NCBI GenBank assembly: GCA_944325005.1
Contig: CALUYO010000001.1
Coordinates: 62,001 to 126,000, forward strand
DNA from: Candidatus Gastranaerophilales bacterium
Lineage (GTDB): Bacteria; Cyanobacteriota; Vampirovibrionia; Gastranaerophilales; Gastranaerophilaceae
Length of the DNA stretch: 64,000 bases
Direction of reading: 5' to 3'
Notes under the pieces: model-generated
Database searches by the model: none
Seen by the model: the letters and a program-made list of their open reading frames with translations, nothing else
Told to the model about the DNA's origin: nothing
Position numbers and translations under genes: made by a program
Shown: piece after piece, positions 25,331 to 35,018 of the stretch
Layout of the letters: each line of letters starts with the position of its first letter
How positions within the stretch are numbered: position 1 is the stretch's first letter

Positions 25331-26455
25331 CTAGTTACAAAAAAGCATTCCTTGTAACTGGGCTTTCCAGCCAATGTATTCAAAACAATCTAACATCTTA
25401 ACCTTTTCACGTAAGGTTGATATTTTATGTGTTGGCGGTTCAGCATAATTAATTGCAAGAGCATATGCGTCAATAGCTTCTTTTAATGCAGGATTCTCTT
25501 TATATTGTTCTGCTATGCGTTGCATCTCTTTATATGACTTTTTGTCTGCAGCTTCGCACATTTGCCTTAATATTACATAACTTTTATGGGGAATTTTGCC
25601 AAATTCAGTTTCTGTCATTAAGCCATAATCTACAATTTTCCAACCAATATAATTTTCAGGAGTTTCATCTAGTATATCAAATTTACTTATAACATCTATC
25701 ATTTTGAACCCTTTGCCTTTTTTACATTCACTACTCTTTATAAACCCCTTTATGTCATGATCTGCACTATCAATATATCTCGTAAGCATGTAAGAATCAG
25801 TATCTGTCTTGCCAAATTTCCCCATATAAAATTTTGCGACGTTCTTTGTTTTATCACTTGCATATACCGCATTTGAGAGTTCTGCCCAACCACTTTGGTT
25901 TGTAGAAGTACCTGTACAATCTATCTTAAATGTTTTTAGCACATAATTTCTACCGTCAACTCTAATTTTATATGTCTTACCGAAAGTACCGCTACCAAGT
26001 AGACTCATTTTTACTTCAGTTTGAAGTAAAAATTGTAATTCATTTTCTAAAGTCTTAATAGCATCTACCTCCGTAACACCATTGTGTATATTATTAATAA
26101 ACTTTGAGAATATTGTATCGACGTCTTCTGTTGCCTTTTTGCTCTTCAGTATTTTTCCCCAGCTTCTTGGCACACTTCCGACAATCCTTCGCATATTCGG
26201 ATTAGAATCAAAAAGTTGTTGCAATTCATTACGACTGTAATGTAGTTTTCTAAGTTTGTTAGTTGAATTGATTGTATTATTAACTTTTGATTCAAATAAT
26301 CCCTCTATATTCTCTGCAGATTGAGCTTCTCTCATGTACTTTGGTAATGTATCATTACCTTTACTTGTCTCAACTGTCTTCATTACGCCATCATCTAAAT
26401 ATTTAGACACAAATTTTCGAACCTGTAATAGATTTAATCCAGCTTTTAAATACAT
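25331..26455 (-). CDS. predicted protein-kinase-fold protein of unknown role
   Basis: This 374-residue protein has a central region reading like a kinase N-lobe: glycine loop 'LLGSGTFGKTYKIRV' (about 149) and beta-3 Lys in 'YVLKTFK'. A late 'FDILDETPEN' then 'WKIVDYGLM' resembles the D-x4-N catalytic loop and the DFG metal motif. The first 130 residues are charged and helical. It starts 9 bp after the pabBC stop with an AGGAGG site, so it is co-transcribed with folate genes. No signal peptide is visible. It may be an active kinase or a pseudokinase, possibly an effector. Confidence 0.6.
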   Translation of the reverse strand: MYLKAGLNLLQVRKFVSKYLDDGVMKTVETSKGNDTLPKYMREAQSAENIEGLFESKVNNTINSTNKLRKLHYSRNELQQLFDSNPNMRRIVGSVPRSWGKILKSKKATEDVDTIFSKFINNIHNGVTEVDAIKTLENELQFLLQTEVKMSLLGSGTFGKTYKIRVDGRNYVLKTFKIDCTGTSTNQSGWAELSNAVYASDKTKNVAKFYMGKFGKTDTDSYMLTRYIDSADHDIKGFIKSSECKKGKGFKMIDVISKFDILDETPENYIGWKIVDYGLMTETEFGKIPHKSYVILRQMCEAADKKSYKEMQRIAEQYKENPALKEAIDAYALAINYAEPPTHKISTLREKVKMLDCFEYIGWKAQLQGMLFCN

Positions 26456-26464
26456 AATATCCTC

Positions 26465-28222
26465 CTATGTATTTATATAAAGTATTTTTCTTATCAAAAA
26501 TTGCCAAATTGTTACAAAATTTATACCCCTCACCCTAACACTCTCCCATAAGGGGTTAGGAAAATCGTCAAACTTGCTGTTTAAAATCTTCAAACCTACT
26601 GTCTTTTTTACATCCACCTCAATAATTCCACGGACTGAATTAACGCAATATATTTTTTCAGCTTTTTCAATGTCCTTTTTATACAATACTTTTTCAGTTA
26701 AATTTTTCATAGACTGTTTAAAAATTCCGTCCAAAAGCCCGCATTTGACAGGCGGCGTAAACAGCTTTCCGTTAATCTGCAAAATTACATTACTTCTTGA
26801 ACCTTCAGTTAATTCATCTTTTTCATTGAAAAATATTTCATCAAAAATTTCTCCATTTGCAATTTTTTGACTGCACTCAAAGAACCATGGCCGGTAAGTT
26901 GTTTTATAATAAAGAAATTCGTTACTGCTGTTTACTTTTATCGGAGAAATTGATATTTTGCGTGTTGTAACAGGAAGGAGAGGCTTGTACTCTTTTGTTA
27001 TTGTACCATCTTTGCTTAACAGCAACCTTATTATCTCGTACTTTTTTTCTGGCATAATTTCAGGTTTTGTAAACTTAAACCCGAAATGTTTTGCACAATT
27101 TTCCATTCTTTTAAAATGTTCATTTTCAAATACCGGTTTTCCGTTTTCAACTTTAATTGTTTCAATTATTTGAAATTCATCATTTAAAAATTTTGTTTTT
27201 GTAAGAGTTTCTTCCCATTCATCCTGTATATCAGAATCCAATACAATTGCTCCGCCGGCGCGGTATTTAAAATTTTTATCATTCCCGCATTTTTGTAGAA
27301 TTCTTATCGGTACGCTGAATACCGTTTCAGTTGGCGATATCATTCCGATTGCACCGCAATAAATGTTTCGTTCGCCTTGTTCAAGCCTTTTAATTATTTT
27401 CATTGTACTCAGTTTGGGGGCGCCGGTTATTGAGCCGCAGGGAAAAATCGCCTTAAAGATATCAAAAAGAGTTGTATTATCTTTTAAATCCGCTTCGATT
27501 TGTGAGGTCATCTGGTGCAGTGTTTTATGCGTTTCTATATCAAAAAGTTTTGTAACCTTTACTGTTCCTGTTTTTGCAATCTTTCCTAAATCATTTCTTA
27601 AAAGATCAACTATCATAACATTTTCAGCACGGTTTTTTTCATCATTTCGTAAATAATTAATCAGTTCTGCATCTTCAGCGGAGTCTTTCCCCCGTTTGAT
27701 AGTTCCCTTCATCGGTTTTGTAGTAATGTGGTCGTTTTTTATTGTGAAAAATAATTCAGGTGAAAATGATAATACGGTGTCATATTTATTTTTTAAATAA
27801 AAATTATAAGGTGTTTTCTGTTTATTCAGAAGGCTTTCAAAAAGCTCAAAATCATCTCCGTTATAAGGAACTTCAAAATCATAAGTGTAATTCACTTCAT
27901 AAGTATTACCGCAGGCAATTTCTTCCTTAATTTGTTTAATTACGTTTGAGTATTCACAAAAATTTACACATGGAGTGGGTTTCAGCAGCAAATTTTTTGG
28001 TTTTTGCGGTTTATATATATCGTAATTTTCGAAAACTTCGAAGTACAAAAGCGGTAAATCACAATTCTGAACATTAAAAGCTTCATACCTTATGTAGCCG
28101 GTTAAAAAGAATTTATGCCTTAATTTTTCTATCAAAGAAAAAGCATCTTCAAGTTCTTTCCGGTTAAATGCTTGAATTACTTTTATCGGATTTGTAAAGA
28201 TTTTGTCTGAAAATATTATCAT
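26465..28222 (-). CDS. aminodeoxychorismate synthase component I fused to aminodeoxychorismate lyase (PabB-PabC)
   Basis: This 585-residue fusion makes p-aminobenzoate for folate. The chorismate-binding half (to about 345) has 'KPMKGTIKRGKD', 'VDLLRNDLGKIAKTGTVKV' and 'FPCGSITGAPKLSTMKII'. The PLP-lyase half (from about 360) has 'ELTEGSRSNVILQINGKLFT' and 'VNSVRGIIEVDV'. The last 30 or so residues depart from the family: they are encoded by a GC-rich palindrome and its flank. TATATT lies 6 nt before the ATG on the minus strand and no ribosome-binding site is seen, so translation may be leaderless. Confidence 0.92.
   Translation of the reverse strand: MIIFSDKIFTNPIKVIQAFNRKELEDAFSLIEKLRHKFFLTGYIRYEAFNVQNCDLPLLYFEVFENYDIYKPQKPKNLLLKPTPCVNFCEYSNVIKQIKEEIACGNTYEVNYTYDFEVPYNGDDFELFESLLNKQKTPYNFYLKNKYDTVLSFSPELFFTIKNDHITTKPMKGTIKRGKDSAEDAELINYLRNDEKNRAENVMIVDLLRNDLGKIAKTGTVKVTKLFDIETHKTLHQMTSQIEADLKDNTTLFDIFKAIFPCGSITGAPKLSTMKIIKRLEQGERNIYCGAIGMISPTETVFSVPIRILQKCGNDKNFKYRAGGAIVLDSDIQDEWEETLTKTKFLNDEFQIIETIKVENGKPVFENEHFKRMENCAKHFGFKFTKPEIMPEKKYEIIRLLLSKDGTITKEYKPLLPVTTRKISISPIKVNSSNEFLYYKTTYRPWFFECSQKIANGEIFDEIFFNEKDELTEGSRSNVILQINGKLFTPPVKCGLLDGIFKQSMKNLTEKVLYKKDIEKAEKIYCVNSVRGIIEVDVKKTVGLKILNSKFDDFPNPLWESVRVRGINFVTIWQFLIRKILYINT
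26526..26560. repeat. GC-rich palindromic repeat, copy B, at the 3' end of pabBC
   Basis: CCCCTCACCCTAACACTCTC continues to CCCATAAGGGGTTAGG and contains the inverted pair CCTAAC / GTTAGG. It shares the CTCTCCCA...GGGG core with copy A (1255-1287). It encodes 'FPNPLWESVRVRG' in the pabBC tail. Confidence 0.6.
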
Positions 28223-28269
28223 AAATTAAATATAACAAAATTGTGTGTTAATATAAAGTCGGAGGTCTA

Positions 28270-28647
28270 ATGAAAAAATTTTTAATTCTTTTTATTTTAT
28301 TTTTATTTAGCTTCTGTATATTTTCTATTCCGGCATCAGCCAGAACAGTTAGAAAAGACCGTCCGGTAAGACTTGTAAATCCGCATCGTTATGTTCAACG
28401 CTATACACATTATAGAATGGGAAGAGGATACACGAGAAGATGTGATGGCAGCTGCCACAGGCAGGAAGATAAAAAGAAACATTTATATACATATAAACCG
28501 GTAAGAAGTATGCCTCGATATGCCTCTGGAGCATCAGGTGTAAGGCCAAGAAAAAATACCGTAAAAACGTTGAGAGTATATAAGTATAACGATTTTAAAC
28601 GACCGGCACCTGTTACTTATACTTTTTCACCGATTAGAACGTATTAA
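28270..28647 (+). CDS. small secreted basic protein, unknown
   Basis: This 125-residue protein has a clear signal peptide (about 1-24, 'PASA' before the cut). The mature part is Arg/Lys/Tyr-rich ('RYVQRYTHYRMGRGYTRR', 'RPRKNTVKTLRVYKY') and has two cysteines (CDGSC). Net positive charge suggests contact with nucleic acid, lipopolysaccharide or wall polymers; this is a guess. A GGAGGT site precedes the ATG. Confidence 0.65.
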   Translation: MKKFLILFILFLFSFCIFSIPASARTVRKDRPVRLVNPHRYVQRYTHYRMGRGYTRRCDGSCHRQEDKKKHLYTYKPVRSMPRYASGASGVRPRKNTVKTLRVYKYNDFKRPAPVTYTFSPIRTY

Positions 28648-28648
28648 A

Positions 28649-28993
28649 TTAATATCCCATAAACATATTTTGCATCCCGCCCTGCATTAACATCATGCTG
28701 TTCGAACTATCATAGTTTTGAGGGAACTGGCTGTATGTCATAGGAGTTCTTGCATCGTTTGAGGGGGTAACACTGCCCATTTCTCTTACAGATTTCGGTC
28801 CCATTATGCCGTTTTCATTCTGTTCTTCAATTAAATCAGATGCAGATAAAGTTTTATTTAATTTTGGATATTTTGGTCGTGCAGCATTATTATTAAACCC
28901 TGAAAATGAATTTTTAGGTGTAAGATTAATTTCTTCCGCAAATACCGGTGCAGAAAAGACCAATAATGCCAGAATAAAAATAAATTTTTTCAT
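28649..28993 (-). CDS. small secreted protein, unknown
   Basis: This 114-residue protein has a signal peptide (1-19, ending VFA) and a low-complexity, Asn/Met-rich mature part, with a C-terminus 'MMLMQGGMQNMFMGY'. I recognise no family. GGAGGGA precedes the ATG. It converges on the basic secreted protein with a 1-bp gap between stops. Confidence 0.6.
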   Translation of the reverse strand: MKKFIFILALLVFSAPVFAEEINLTPKNSFSGFNNNAARPKYPKLNKTLSASDLIEEQNENGIMGPKSVREMGSVTPSNDARTPMTYSQFPQNYDSSNSMMLMQGGMQNMFMGY

Positions 28994-29087
28994 ATTGCAC
29001 TTCCCTCCTGTACTTTTATAATATTATTATAACAGAAAAATCAGTTTTGAGTATGATTGAATTTTTGATATAATATGATACAAAGAA

Positions 29088-30722
29088 ATGAAAATAGAAG
29101 ATGGTAGTATGGATATTAATATTGAAATAAAAGAATCTAAAATTATTATTTCCTGGGCAGATGTAAAAGCCGATTATTATAAAATCTTTTTTAAAAAAGA
29201 GGATATATTTTACGAAGCTGCGCGAGTTTATGATAATACTTCGGTACGCTTTTCTCTTGTTTCTTACGGCGAAAATGAATGTTTTGTACAGGCTGTAAGG
29301 GATGGACAGGTCATTGATGAATCCTCCAAGCGGCAGTTTAAATTTGATACAATTGATGTTCAATATCGATTTGAGGATGATAAAAATATTAAACTGTTTT
29401 ACAGTAAATATGAAGGCGCCGATGGTTATAGACTTTATAGAAACGAAGATGAAATAGGGTTTAACGGTTTTAAAAACTCTGATACTGAATATATTACAAC
29501 GGAATTGCGCGCGGAAACAGAATTTAAAGTAAAACCTTTTAAGAAAGATGATGATTGCGGAAGAAAGTTCCTTGCATCATCCTTTGTTGTAAAAACTAAC
29601 GAAAATAGGTTTGAAAGTGTTTCAATATATAAATCATATAACTATAACAATTTTCTATCCTGGTGTTTTACCGGTGATGCCGACGGCTTTCTTGTGTATA
29701 CACAAAATCTTGATAAACCTATCTTTGAAACAACTGATAAATTACAACATTTTTTACCGTTGTATGATTATAAAGGAACATCTAAATTTATAGTTAAGGC
29801 TTTTGTTAATACTCCTGACGGACGTTTGATTATTGCTGAATCCGGAAAAATTTCTTTAAGTATTAGAAAATATAAAAAACCGGTTGTCTCATTAATAATT
29901 CCGGCATATAATGCACAGGATTATATTGTTAGAAGTATTGACTGTGCGCTCGCATCTGATTTTGATAATCTGGAAATAATTATTGTGAATGACGGCAGTA
30001 CTGATGATACACAAAAAATTATTGATTGGTACGATAAAAATTATCCTAATGTTATTTCTATTGTTAAAAATAACGGCGGTGTTGCAGATGCGAGAAACAA
30101 GGGAATAGAAGCTGCAAATGGTGAATATATCGCGTTTATGGATAATGACGATTTAATACGTCCTGATATGATCCGTAAACTTTATGATGCAATTATGAAA
30201 AATAACTGTGATGTGGCTATTGCTCCGTTATACAGAATAATAGATAACGGTTATACCATTCATTGCAATCTCCCATTTATGGAAGATATTCCGCTTGATA
30301 TTGATAAATACCTTGATATTATGTATACACCCGGGTATTACAATTGTGCGATATGGAACAAGCTTTATAGAGCTTCTATGGTAAAAGCTCATCCTCTTGG
30401 ACTTTTAAAATATGAAGATGTTTCCTGGACACCGTGCATCCTTTCATATGCTGAAAAATTTTGCTTTTTGAAAACTCCGTTTTATGAGTGGGACAGAAAA
30501 ACTCGTCCGCAAACATTCGGGGATGTACTTGCGAAAATGCCTGAGGAAGAATTGTTTGAAAACCGGAAACAGGCTATGTTATTTTTCCTCAAAAACGGTA
30601 ATCCTCAAAAAATTGATTATTTAAAAACTATTGCAATTCGTCGTTTGATGAGATATTCAAAAAATTCGTCCAACCCTGCTTATCAGGATTTAATTAAAAA
30701 AATTGAGACAGGGAAATTTTAA
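29088..30722 (+). CDS. GT2-family glycosyltransferase with N-terminal beta-domains
   Basis: This protein has 544 residues. From about 264 it is a GT-A transferase: 'VSLIIPAYNAQDYIVRSID', 'EIIIVNDGSTDDTQKI' and the D-x-D region 'YIAFMDNDDLIRPDMI'. The first 260 residues are beta-rich repeats resembling fibronectin-III-like modules ('YEGADGYRLYRNEDEIGF'). There is no signal peptide, so it is likely cytoplasmic. TTGAGT-16-TATAAT ends at about 29074. The ATG at 29109 is an alternative start. Confidence 0.85.
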   Translation: MKIEDGSMDINIEIKESKIIISWADVKADYYKIFFKKEDIFYEAARVYDNTSVRFSLVSYGENECFVQAVRDGQVIDESSKRQFKFDTIDVQYRFEDDKNIKLFYSKYEGADGYRLYRNEDEIGFNGFKNSDTEYITTELRAETEFKVKPFKKDDDCGRKFLASSFVVKTNENRFESVSIYKSYNYNNFLSWCFTGDADGFLVYTQNLDKPIFETTDKLQHFLPLYDYKGTSKFIVKAFVNTPDGRLIIAESGKISLSIRKYKKPVVSLIIPAYNAQDYIVRSIDCALASDFDNLEIIIVNDGSTDDTQKIIDWYDKNYPNVISIVKNNGGVADARNKGIEAANGEYIAFMDNDDLIRPDMIRKLYDAIMKNNCDVAIAPLYRIIDNGYTIHCNLPFMEDIPLDIDKYLDIMYTPGYYNCAIWNKLYRASMVKAHPLGLLKYEDVSWTPCILSYAEKFCFLKTPFYEWDRKTRPQTFGDVLAKMPEEELFENRKQAMLFFLKNGNPQKIDYLKTIAIRRLMRYSKNSSNPAYQDLIKKIETGKF

Positions 30723-30733
30723 TAAAAAAGAAA

Positions 30734-31540
30734 TTATAAATAACATTTAGGTTCCTGACCTTCAACCCCTGCATACAGTTCAACATACTGTTTTGCCGGA
30801 CTTGATTCAATTTTGGTCAAAAGAACTTCCTCAATCTGGAAAAATCCTACATCTCCTGACATTTCAATATCAATTCTTATCGGCTTTTTCTCCCCGTGAT
30901 GTATTCCAATTCTGTTAATTGCATTCGCAGAATATTTGTGTATATCGCCGACGCGCGGAGTTGTATTAATTGCCATAGGAATTCTTGCTCTTCCCTTTGT
31001 CATGTCACATCCGTCAGCTATCAGGATTATGCCTGCTTCAATCGAGTGGATTTTTCTTGTGGACATGTGGCCGATAATCGCTTCTATTGCAAGTGATTTG
31101 ATGATTGTGCGTCTGTGAAGATTTTCAGGAAAAACATGCATCAAAGTCCTTTCAATGATAGGTTTTGCAAGAATTACCGACATATCTTCATGTCCCTGTC
31201 TGCCTATCATCATACCAAGATCGTGTGTTAGTCCTGCGAGTATTACAGCACACATACTGTCCTCAAATGTACCGATTTCTTCCTGCTCCAATGATGTTCT
31301 TATTCCGGAATCCTGTAAAAGATTAAGCATTTTTATAGCATTTGCCGCAACCTGACGCATATGAACAGGGCCGTGGTCATTATACCCGAGGCGTTTAATA
31401 GAAACGTTATTGGCATAATCCTGCATTTCCTGTAATTCCTCATCCGCAAACAGATAATTAACTAGTTCTGTGCAAATGGGATGATTTTGCAGGCGTTTTA
31501 AAATTTTGGATTCCAGTGAAATTTCTTTTATTGATTTCAT
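30734..31540 (-). CDS. HD-domain phosphohydrolase
   Basis: This 268-residue protein carries the HD-superfamily metal motif set H...HD...D: 'YNDHGPVHMRQVAANAIKML', 'ILAGLTHDLGMMIGRQGHED' and 'GIILIADGCDMTKGRARIPM'. The last part (about 195-268) is a small beta domain. Family members hydrolyse nucleotides or cyclic nucleotides; the substrate cannot be assigned. There is no signal peptide. It is the last clearly housekeeping-like gene before the accessory region. Confidence 0.85.
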   Translation of the reverse strand: MKSIKEISLESKILKRLQNHPICTELVNYLFADEELQEMQDYANNVSIKRLGYNDHGPVHMRQVAANAIKMLNLLQDSGIRTSLEQEEIGTFEDSMCAVILAGLTHDLGMMIGRQGHEDMSVILAKPIIERTLMHVFPENLHRRTIIKSLAIEAIIGHMSTRKIHSIEAGIILIADGCDMTKGRARIPMAINTTPRVGDIHKYSANAINRIGIHHGEKKPIRIDIEMSGDVGFFQIEEVLLTKIESSPAKQYVELYAGVEGQEPKCYL

Positions 31541-31764
31541 AATTTTTAACCGTACTTTTGTTTTTCAAAATATTACTGTTACGAACATTCCAGTGAGCAA
31601 TAGGCTCTATTAATTGTTATTATATTATTAAAACATATATTTGTCCATTCTTGTTTGCTAATAATAAGCATTAATAAGCAGAGAGTAATAGCATTTTTAA
31701 ATCAGAAGTTTTACTATTGCTAAAATATGTCAAGCAGCGGGCTATGAATTAGAAGCCGTATAGT

Positions 31765-32766
31765 TTATTCATTGTAATAGTCTTTACCTTCTTTTACTAT
31801 TTCATATAATTTATTATTACAATTGTCTTGTATACCTGCCTCTGTTTCTATTTTACCTTCAAAATTCAACCATTTTTTATATGCCGGAGTTAAGTACTTA
31901 TAAAAAGATGTTAAATAATCAGTCTTAACTGTTGCATAAAAATATCCTTCATTAAATGCAACCGAAACTCCATTGTTTTCATAATGTTTAGTTAAATTTT
32001 TAGCTCTTGTTGACCAATCATTATAAGAATCTGTTCCATTTGCATCTTCAAATGAAAGCTGGTTTATTCCGTCATTTGTATTTTCATTAATGTTTTCTAT
32101 TGTATTCCAATAGGTGAATAAAAATTTTCTAAATTTTAAATCGTTGCGTTTTGAAGGTTTTTGATCAGCTGTATTAATAAATTCATTTTCAGCAGATTTT
32201 AAAGATTTAAAATATTCATCTACTTCAGTTGTTTTAATCTGTTTTTCGTTTTTTTCTTTATTATTTATAATTTTTTGTTGAGTTACTTTCGGTTCCACAA
32301 ACCCGTAATTTTCAAGTGATGATGTGTCTACATTTTTTTCAATTTCATATTTGCCGTAACGATAGAATTTATACACCCTTTTCCTTGCTCCTAAAACTGT
32401 AACATAGTCATAAACTCCTGTGTATTTTACGATTTCTTTATCTCTCATCAATTGTTCGTCAACAAATTGTTTCGATGTCTGGATAAAAATTGTTTTAGGA
32501 TTTTCAAAATAATTACCATAATAGACAGCATCAGCAGAAACTAAAATACCGCCATTTAAAACCTGTTTAACTCGTAAAGTAAGCGGATTCATTCTGTCAT
32601 AAGGATTATATGCATATAAACAACCGATTTTTGGAGGATTGGCATTTTGCATATATACAAATGTTGATAAACTCCCGCATATTTGTTCTTTTGCCTCCGC
32701 AGAAATACCCAAAAATCCACAAAATATACTTCCTAAAATTATAATTTTATTCAATTTTACTCTCAT
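31765..32766 (-). CDS. exported protein of unknown function
   Basis: This 333-residue protein has a signal peptide (about 1-25, 'GISAEA'). The N-terminal 130 residues look beta-rich and the rest is charged and helical (K/E/N-rich linker about 160-200). I recognise no family. AGGAGAT precedes the ATG. The 224-bp gap between its stop and the HD gene start holds only short repeats such as TAATAAGCA twice near 31660. Confidence 0.6.
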   Translation of the reverse strand: MRVKLNKIIILGSIFCGFLGISAEAKEQICGSLSTFVYMQNANPPKIGCLYAYNPYDRMNPLTLRVKQVLNGGILVSADAVYYGNYFENPKTIFIQTSKQFVDEQLMRDKEIVKYTGVYDYVTVLGARKRVYKFYRYGKYEIEKNVDTSSLENYGFVEPKVTQQKIINNKEKNEKQIKTTEVDEYFKSLKSAENEFINTADQKPSKRNDLKFRKFLFTYWNTIENINENTNDGINQLSFEDANGTDSYNDWSTRAKNLTKHYENNGVSVAFNEGYFYATVKTDYLTSFYKYLTPAYKKWLNFEGKIETEAGIQDNCNNKLYEIVKEGKDYYNE

Positions 32767-32913
32767 AAAAATCTCCTATCTTTAAAAGACGCAGTCATAT
32801 TAGTTATACAATAAAGAGATGCAAAAAACGACATATTTGGAAAAGATTTTAAAAATTAGTGTAAAAAATACAGAATTATATAAATATATAATTTGTGATA
32901 TTATAATTTATGA

Positions 32914-34377
32914 ATGTGTGAAATTAAATTACCTGTTAAACCGAATGAAATTATATTAGACCTGTTAATAAAAGCAAATGAGTTCTTAAAACATTCATTT
33001 TATCATGCGAGCAAAGAATCTTCATTTGATAAAATGCAATCGATTTTACTTTTAGATGCTAGTATAGAATATCTATTAAGAATCATAAATTATAGTTTTG
33101 ATATTGAATTTAATACAAATAAGAACTTTGACAGATATGGTCTGGCAGAATTAGCCGGAGAAATTAATAAATACCTAAAAGAAGTATACAATGTTCAACT
33201 GCCTTATGTTACAGAAATAAAGCTTATAAGGCAGGCTCGCAATCAAGTTCAACATGCGATGATGAATCCTTCAGTTGAATTTAAAAGAATTTCAGGAATT
33301 GCTGAAAAATTTTTTAATAAATGTTTAAATTTGCTATATGGATTAGAAATAAGTGAATTGTCATTATCCAGTTTAATAAAAAACGAAGAAATAAAACAAC
33401 AGCTAGAAAAGTCTGAACAATACATGCATGAAGAACGGTATCTTGAATCTATTGTGATGGCAAGAAACGCATTCGAAAATGCCTTATATCTTAATACTTA
33501 TGAATCAAATGTTAGATTAAGCGCCATACCTTGTTTATTAAAACATAATAATGATAATGAATATTTAAAGTGGTTTTTGGAAACAATAAAAGAAAAATTA
33601 GAGCTATACGATTTAGATATTAATCAAAAAGATTATAATCGTTTCAAAGAATATTTGGGGTATATTCCAAAACAATTTCAAAAAAATTGGGGAGGTAATA
33701 CTGTTTTAACCAGAGAATGGCAAAAGAAGGATGCAATGTTTTGCTATAGTTTTGTTGCTCAAAGTATTCTGCGTATACAAAATATGGAAACTCCTCCAAT
33801 AAACAAAATAGATGATAGTGATAGTTATGAGTTTGAAGAAAAAATAGACAATCTATGCATAACATCCGGTGAAAAAGGAGGATGTTATTATACATCTGAT
33901 AAAGATGAGGTAATAAGACTATTTGTTGTTAATGCCAAGATAAAGAATATATTTGATACTCTTAAAGAGGGGCAAATTTATCTATATTCTTCTGATATAT
34001 ATAAAAATAAACATTTAATATGTAGGACAAATTATAAATTTGAACTCTTATCAAAAGGATTTAATTTATTAACTAATGAACCGGAAAGATGGGAGTATTA
34101 CATCTGTATTAAAATAATTCCATTTACAAAATACCATGAAGAGTTATTAGATAATGACATTATAGAAAAAACAGTTAATATTAATGAAACTACTTCTAAA
34201 GAAATTTATAATAGATTAAATAAATTTAATAAGTCTATAACGTGGAAAATATCAAATAATATTATTAAATATATTAAAAAAGCAGGAAAAATAACATCTC
34301 CTCTAGAATTGTTAAAAGTTGAAGGAATGAATGATCTAATTTATAAAGAGTTAGGGTCTAATTTTGTCCTGTATTAA
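32914..34377 (+). CDS. HEPN-motif protein, possibly defence-related
   Basis: This 487-residue protein has a helical N-terminal domain containing 'IRQARNQVQHAMMNPS' (about 106-121), which fits the R-x4-H signature of HEPN RNases. A second helical domain (about 165-295) and a beta-rich region (about 300-410) follow. The last 40 residues resemble a helix-hairpin-helix ('AGKITSPLELLKVEGMNDLI'). TATAAT (32902-32907) lies 6 nt before the ATG with no ribosome-binding site. The same frame continues after the stop with protein-like sequence (34402-34518), so a longer ancestor is possible. Confidence 0.6.
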   Translation: MCEIKLPVKPNEIILDLLIKANEFLKHSFYHASKESSFDKMQSILLLDASIEYLLRIINYSFDIEFNTNKNFDRYGLAELAGEINKYLKEVYNVQLPYVTEIKLIRQARNQVQHAMMNPSVEFKRISGIAEKFFNKCLNLLYGLEISELSLSSLIKNEEIKQQLEKSEQYMHEERYLESIVMARNAFENALYLNTYESNVRLSAIPCLLKHNNDNEYLKWFLETIKEKLELYDLDINQKDYNRFKEYLGYIPKQFQKNWGGNTVLTREWQKKDAMFCYSFVAQSILRIQNMETPPINKIDDSDSYEFEEKIDNLCITSGEKGGCYYTSDKDEVIRLFVVNAKIKNIFDTLKEGQIYLYSSDIYKNKHLICRTNYKFELLSKGFNLLTNEPERWEYYICIKIIPFTKYHEELLDNDIIEKTVNINETTSKEIYNRLNKFNKSITWKISNNIIKYIKKAGKITSPLELLKVEGMNDLIYKELGSNFVLY

Positions 34378-34401
34378 GATATACACCAGATTTAGAGAAC
34401 T

Positions 34402-34518
34402 TTATATGCATTATTACGTAAAGCAACAGGATATAAGTATAAAGACAAAATTAGAGGTAATCTACAATGTAGTTTGCGAGATTTTGGAAAAAATCCTGTT
34501 GATACTTTTGTAATATAG
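34402..34518 (+). pseudogene. possible decayed 3' extension of the HEPN-motif gene
   Basis: In the same frame as the upstream gene, after two stops (34375-34377 and 34393-34395), 38 codons read like real protein: 'LYALLRKATGYKYKDKIRGN' then 'LRDFGKNPVDTFVI' and a stop. There is no start codon or ribosome-binding site. It may be a remnant or may be chance. Confidence 0.35.
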
Positions 34519-35018
34519 TTTATTTTGGACTAGGTCTCTGCTGGAGAGAGAATTTTAATAAAAATAAGTATTAAAAAGTAGAGAAATTTAGTAAAATAAA
34601 TTCTCTGTTTGTTTTTTGTTGTTATAAAGTCCGCTAATAGCAGGCTTTAGCCGTATAGATTTTGGTCTAATCGTTGTCCTGTGGACTAAAATCTGGAGCG
34701 AACAAGAAGTCGAAACAATGTCCAAGATTTTCCCATTATGTATTTTATCCTATTTGCAATATTACTCTATGTTGTAGTAATATCAAGTATTTCTGGTGAT
34801 TTTTGTATCAATTTGACACAGTATTTGTAAAGCAAAATTTTTACAATATTTTTGTAAATTTTATTATTTTTATCTGTTAAATCAGTCTTAAAACTTGTGG
34901 CAGTATGGATTTCCATGCCAATTACACTTAAGGAGTAGGTGAAAATACAGACTTGTAGCCTATTTAAATCATCGTTATAATGTGAATATTTAAATTTACA
35001 CTATAGGGGAAAAGAAAA
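34519..35018. other. 500-bp gap: hairpins and an operator-like palindrome
   Basis: No ORF is supported. The inverted repeat AGAGAATTT / AAATTCTCT (34547-34555, 34598-34606) is followed by T-rich DNA and may be a terminator. AGATTTTGGTC / GACTAAAATCT (34656-34666, 34683-34693) could fold an RNA. TGTATCAATTTGACACA (34804-34820) is an imperfect palindrome shared with the macro-domain gene. GGGGAAAAG precedes the next ATG. Confidence 0.5.
34804..34820. promoter_or_regulatory. operator-like imperfect palindrome, copy 1
   Basis: TGTATCAA-T-TTGACACA pairs at seven of eight positions. A near-identical copy (15 of 17 bases or better) lies at 47720-47736. It may overlap a TTGACA-type -35 box. Confidence 0.4.

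Noticed and set aside
34408-34515. 35-codon ORF starting at the ATG at 34408
   Set aside because: No ribosome-binding site, and the translation is a low-complexity hydrophobic string; the other frame (34402-34518) looks more protein-like.
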